Shown piece after piece: positions 61,501-64,000 of a DNA stretch of 64,000 bases. The stretch lies in the NCBI GenBank assembly GCA_945643635.1, contig CALZFC010000081.1:2501-66500 (forward strand), in the 5' to 3' direction. The notes beneath the pieces are model-generated. The model saw nothing but the letters and a program-made list of their open reading frames with translations. It had not been told where the DNA came from and searched no databases. This stretch comes from Allodiplogaster sudhausi (Eukaryota; Nematoda; Chromadorea; Rhabditida; Diplogasteridae). Position numbers and translations under genes: made by a program. How positions within the stretch are numbered: the first letter of the stretch is position 1; each line of letters starts with the position of its first letter.

Positions 61501-61862
61501 CCAAGATGACCAAAGATATTGACAAAAAAGATGCGCTAACCTAGCAACTTCCCGCTGTGTATATCAATGGGAATGTCGTCGTCTGAGCTTCTATAACACA
61601 ATAAAAGTTGCAACAATTGCAATCAGATCAACAAATAGTGACTTTGGGTTTAATATCCAACAACAAGATGACCAAAGATCAGCGCCCTCTTCTGCCAATC
61701 TCGAGTGCAGTGCCGACGGGACAACATCCAGTATTAATAGATATAACCTTCTGACTACAGTAACCCACACCTCCAAGATGACCAAAGATATTGACAAAAA
61801 AGATGCGCTAACCAAGCAACTTCCCGCTGTGTATATCAATGGGAATGTCGTCGTCTGAGCTT
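58530..61862 (-). CDS. CDK5RAP3: CDK5RAP3 (C53/LZAP), adaptor of the UFM1 E3 ligase
   Basis: Family motifs run in order along the minus strand: DDDIPIDIHSGKLL (61541-61590, duplicated at 61813-61862), WMLSRRHCTRDWQKRA to VMDMPENDAVVRILQAS (61329-61458), INYFHVQQIIQTLHETE and GFYSSQRMKDWQ (61100-61209), EIENLYKKENVFLAESAQ and VIYEIPAVKKAIAKAE (60880-61023), EDIRKEKDNIRQSGDA (60445-60510), LRSELLALASDLLAFLDQ (60281-60386), RTRISEEETESGTDIFLL (about 58972-59165), EEMTAKRDMEGRYAKMAQ (58822-58902), SAAQLRKQLRVLIDNAKT (58688-58768), ESEVSKKYNGRPVHIMGG (58530-58613). CDK5RAP3 works with UFL1 and UFBP1 at the ER to ufmylate ribosomal protein uL24 and in ER-phagy. The acidic middle region with the shuffled UFIM/AIM motifs (IDWG-type) was not found in the 59.2-60.28 kb gap. 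The exon with the start codon lies upstream of 61862 and was not identified. Confidence 0.9.
59166..60280 (-). other. Long intron of CDK5RAP3
   Basis: About 1.1 kb without an exon I can support, AT-rich, with a GA run at 59220-59280. The minus frame at 59500-59778 is open but has no splice support or family similarity. Confidence 0.5.
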
Positions 61863-61940
61863 CTATAACACAATAAAAGTTGCAACAATTGCAATCAGAT
61901 CAACAAATAGTGACTTTGGGTTTAATATCCAACAACAAGA
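61408..61940. repeat. Tandem duplication (2 x 261 bp, 11-bp spacer) over the CDK5RAP3 5' exons
   Basis: Copies 61408-61668 and 61680-61940 differ at about one base (GCTAACCTAG against GCTAACCAAG). Each has the IPIDIHSGKLL exon, the following intron and the start of the WMLSRRHC exon. In the upstream (right-hand) copy the second exon is cut off after QKRA. Because of the near identity the duplication is young, or an assembly artefact. Confidence 0.95.
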
Positions 61941-61967
61941 ACAAATACATAACATCAAAAGAGAATC

Positions 61968-62597
61968 TTAAAGCGGAGGAGGAGTCTTCAACTCGTTCAA
62001 CATGTAGTTACGGTAGTTATTTCCTAGGAAGCAGTCGTCATCCCGAAAGAACCGCCGTCTGTTAATCTACAAAGAAAATGAATCCAAGAAAATCCACATA
62101 ACAACTGTCAGCCAACATATTTCTTAACCCGACCTGCAGCCTCTAAAAACAGACTACCGTTACAGGCGAAAAACAAATGGGGAGACCAGTTTAATTACAA
62201 CGAAGAAATTACAACGACACCTGATTGCCAGGCCTGGTCAATGTATTCACGATAGAAATCTATTCATTACGCAGAGACAGCAACAAGTTCACTTAATACT
62301 TATCGAAAATGCAGAATGTGGAGAAAGAAGGAACCTTCTTCTGGCCGATGACTCCTCTGGACACAATGGCAGTGAAGGCATCGGGGTTCGTCCTTTGCTG
62401 ATACACGCGGAGGATGCGCAGACTGTGCATTTTCAGCAAAATAAAGACAGTCAGCACAACCAGAACTATAGGAATCGAGGACAGCACTCCAAGCTGAACG
62501 AGCCGGTTTTGGTGAAAGAAACTAGATGTATCCGCAACCTCTTTAACATCCTTGCTGAGCTTCTTGACAATGCCGCTCCGCTGTCTCGGCTCGTTAA
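61968..62597 (-). CDS. Single-pass membrane protein, last two exons
   Basis: Exon 62335-62597 reads NEPRQRSGIVKKLSKDV, then FFHQNRLVQLGVLSS, a membrane helix IPIVLVVLTVFILLKMHSL and VYQQRTNPDAFTAIV. It joins in phase 0 to exon 61968-62066, INRRRFFRDDDCFLGNNYRN to LKTPPPL, stop. The cytoplasmic tail is about 70 residues. Upstream exons were not found; a transposon fragment begins at 62662, 65 bp above the exon, so the rest lies beyond it or is lost. Its 3' end is about 100 bp from the CDK5RAP3 5' exons, on the same strand. Family not recognised. Confidence 0.65.
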
Positions 62598-62661
62598 CTG
62601 AGATATCGACAAGGCAAGCAGTGCAGCCACAGAAGCAGACAGATATTGAAGTCGTTATCAG

Positions 62662-64000
62662 GAATTTTTTAGTATTTAGATAGCATTCCAACATAACTTT
62701 TCACATTATTCAGATTTGACGCTAGATATGTATTGAATAGTGATTTTTCTGAAGCACGTCATATTACAAATCTTGATAATTACCCTCCAAATGTTGTTTA
62801 TTTTGTTGTTATCATTACATTCTGTGTTCTTGATGCCTGACTATGACGGATAACATCGCGTTTCTTTCGCAACGAGTTTCAACTTCCTCTGCTGCACCCT
62901 ATGCAATATCTTTCCGGTTTATTATGTTGTGATATCTCTTCGTTAGTGATTAAACATGTCGAGAGAAGCCAGACAGAAAAGCATGTAGTAGTGAAGGGTT
63001 GCAAGACTACCGTAACCTGTTCTGTCGAGAAGTGCACGCAGACTGAGAAGCTGGGCAGAATAGGTGAGCGGAAGAGAGAAGGGCGTCGTAAGAAGCAGCC
63101 CTTTTCTTCAATCAGCATATCCATCCGTCGGCGACGCTTGCAAAAGCTTTCACACATCTTGAAAGACTTGACAGCAGAAGAATCAGAAGAACAGATGCAC
63201 AAGAGCGTGGCTGCCATATTGAATGACTATGTGCAGGCTAAAAGTGTTTCTATCGATTGTACCCGAAAAATGACAATGGAAGAGAACGCAAAGCTTGTGA
63301 TCGACTTTGGGATAAATATGAAGGCAAGAGAAAAAATGAAGTCCAGACTGATAAGAATGAAACTTGACTTTCTCGCTCCGACCAACAAAGTGCGCAAGAA
63401 AATGGCCGAGATAGCATCGCACAATGAGTAAACTTTTAAGTCCGTTATGCATGGAAACAAGGAAGTTGCTGTAATGCAAATGAAAGACATCGCTGCAAGC
63501 TTGCAGCGACGTGCGCAGTACCTCTACGAGCGCGGAAAACTATAACTAGGCGGGAAGTTCAAAGGGAAGCTACGGGTTACCATCATTTCGGACAAAGGCG
63601 GAGAAACGACAAAGACTGCTCTTCTCATAGGGAACACGCCGAATGCGAACAGTGTGAAGAACCTACTTCTAATTTCCATCTTTGAGGCTGAAGACACGAA
63701 TGAGAATTTCAGAGCTCTAACATCTGAATCGATAGAGCAAGTTAGTGCCCTCTCAAAGTTCTCTCTCACAACAACTGAATGAAAACAACTGGAAGTACCC
63801 ATTCTCTATTTCGTGACAGGAGACATGAAATTTCAAGCTGAAAGCTGTGGGCATCAAGGCTTTTCTGCAACCTACAACTGCACGATATGTCTAAGAGTGA
63901 GAAGTGCAGTCATGGGAAGGAAGGAGGAGCTGTTTAAGAAACGGACTCGCCGGTCGTACAAAAAAGCATTCAGTGTACACAAACCCATGCTCTGGAAGGT
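62662..64000 (+). pseudogene. Transposon-like ORF with three in-frame stops (runs off right edge)
   Basis: One reading frame stays coding-like from 62901 to the window end, broken by TAA at 63429, TAA at 63543 and TGA at 63780. The 5' end from 62662 is repeated at 49909-50215. Motifs: CSVEKCTQTEKLGRIGERK with a basic region (RKREGRRKKQPF), DKGGETTKTALLIGN, YFVTGDMKFQAESCGHQGFS and CTICLRVRSAVMG. An acidic residue-GG block followed far downstream by GDxKF and a Cys pair looks like the catalytic core of a large DNA-transposon or related element protein; I cannot name the superfamily. The stops without frameshifts suggest recent inactivation. Confidence 0.7.

Overview
The window is animal nuclear DNA, most likely from a nematode or a close relative. 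Genes are split by many short introns; in the best-resolved genes these are often 43-60 bp. Exons are GC-rich at third codon positions, and introns and spacers are full of CT/GA and ATGT/ACAT microsatellites. The gene set also fits: tandem DUF229 sulfatase-like genes, a secreted single-domain saposin-like protein, a divergent PP1-type phosphatase, a reticulon and an ABCC transporter. I found no bacterial genes, operons or CRISPR arrays, and no RNA gene I could support by eye.

Left part (1-13 kb): two DUF229 genes lie in tandem on the minus strand. The first is cut by the window edge. The second is nearly complete, with about 15 exons, and carries a one-base frameshift inside a conserved exon. 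An unassigned minus-strand gene follows at 11.4-13.0 kb.

Middle (15-38 kb): a long plus-strand reticulon locus has several candidate alternative 5' exons (15.4, 20.9, 23.0 and 27.8 kb) and a fully resolved reticulon domain at 29.3-30.6 kb. A 2.85-kb segment bounded by terminal inverted repeats sits in its 5' region and holds an antisense, spliced gene of unknown function. Next come a saposin-like gene (minus), a 13-exon PP1-like phosphatase (plus) and a BAR-like coiled-coil gene (minus).

Right part (38-64 kb): exons for a secreted Gly/Tyr/Pro-rich protein and a Gln/Pro-rich protein (minus); a full ABCC/MRP transporter (plus), with a 24-bp array that multiplies one of its own 3' splice sites; CCDC86/Cgr1 (plus); a foldback element between 540-bp direct repeats; a possible C8orf76-like TPR gene (plus); the UFMylation adaptor CDK5RAP3 (minus), with a tandem duplication over its first exons; the last exons of a membrane protein; and a transposon-like ORF with three in-frame stops that runs off the right edge.

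A theme across the window is splicing. Five independently reconstructed introns need a GC 5' splice site to keep the family reading frame, far more than expected for most animals. The genes look like independent housekeeping and lineage-specific loci; I see no pathway that links them.
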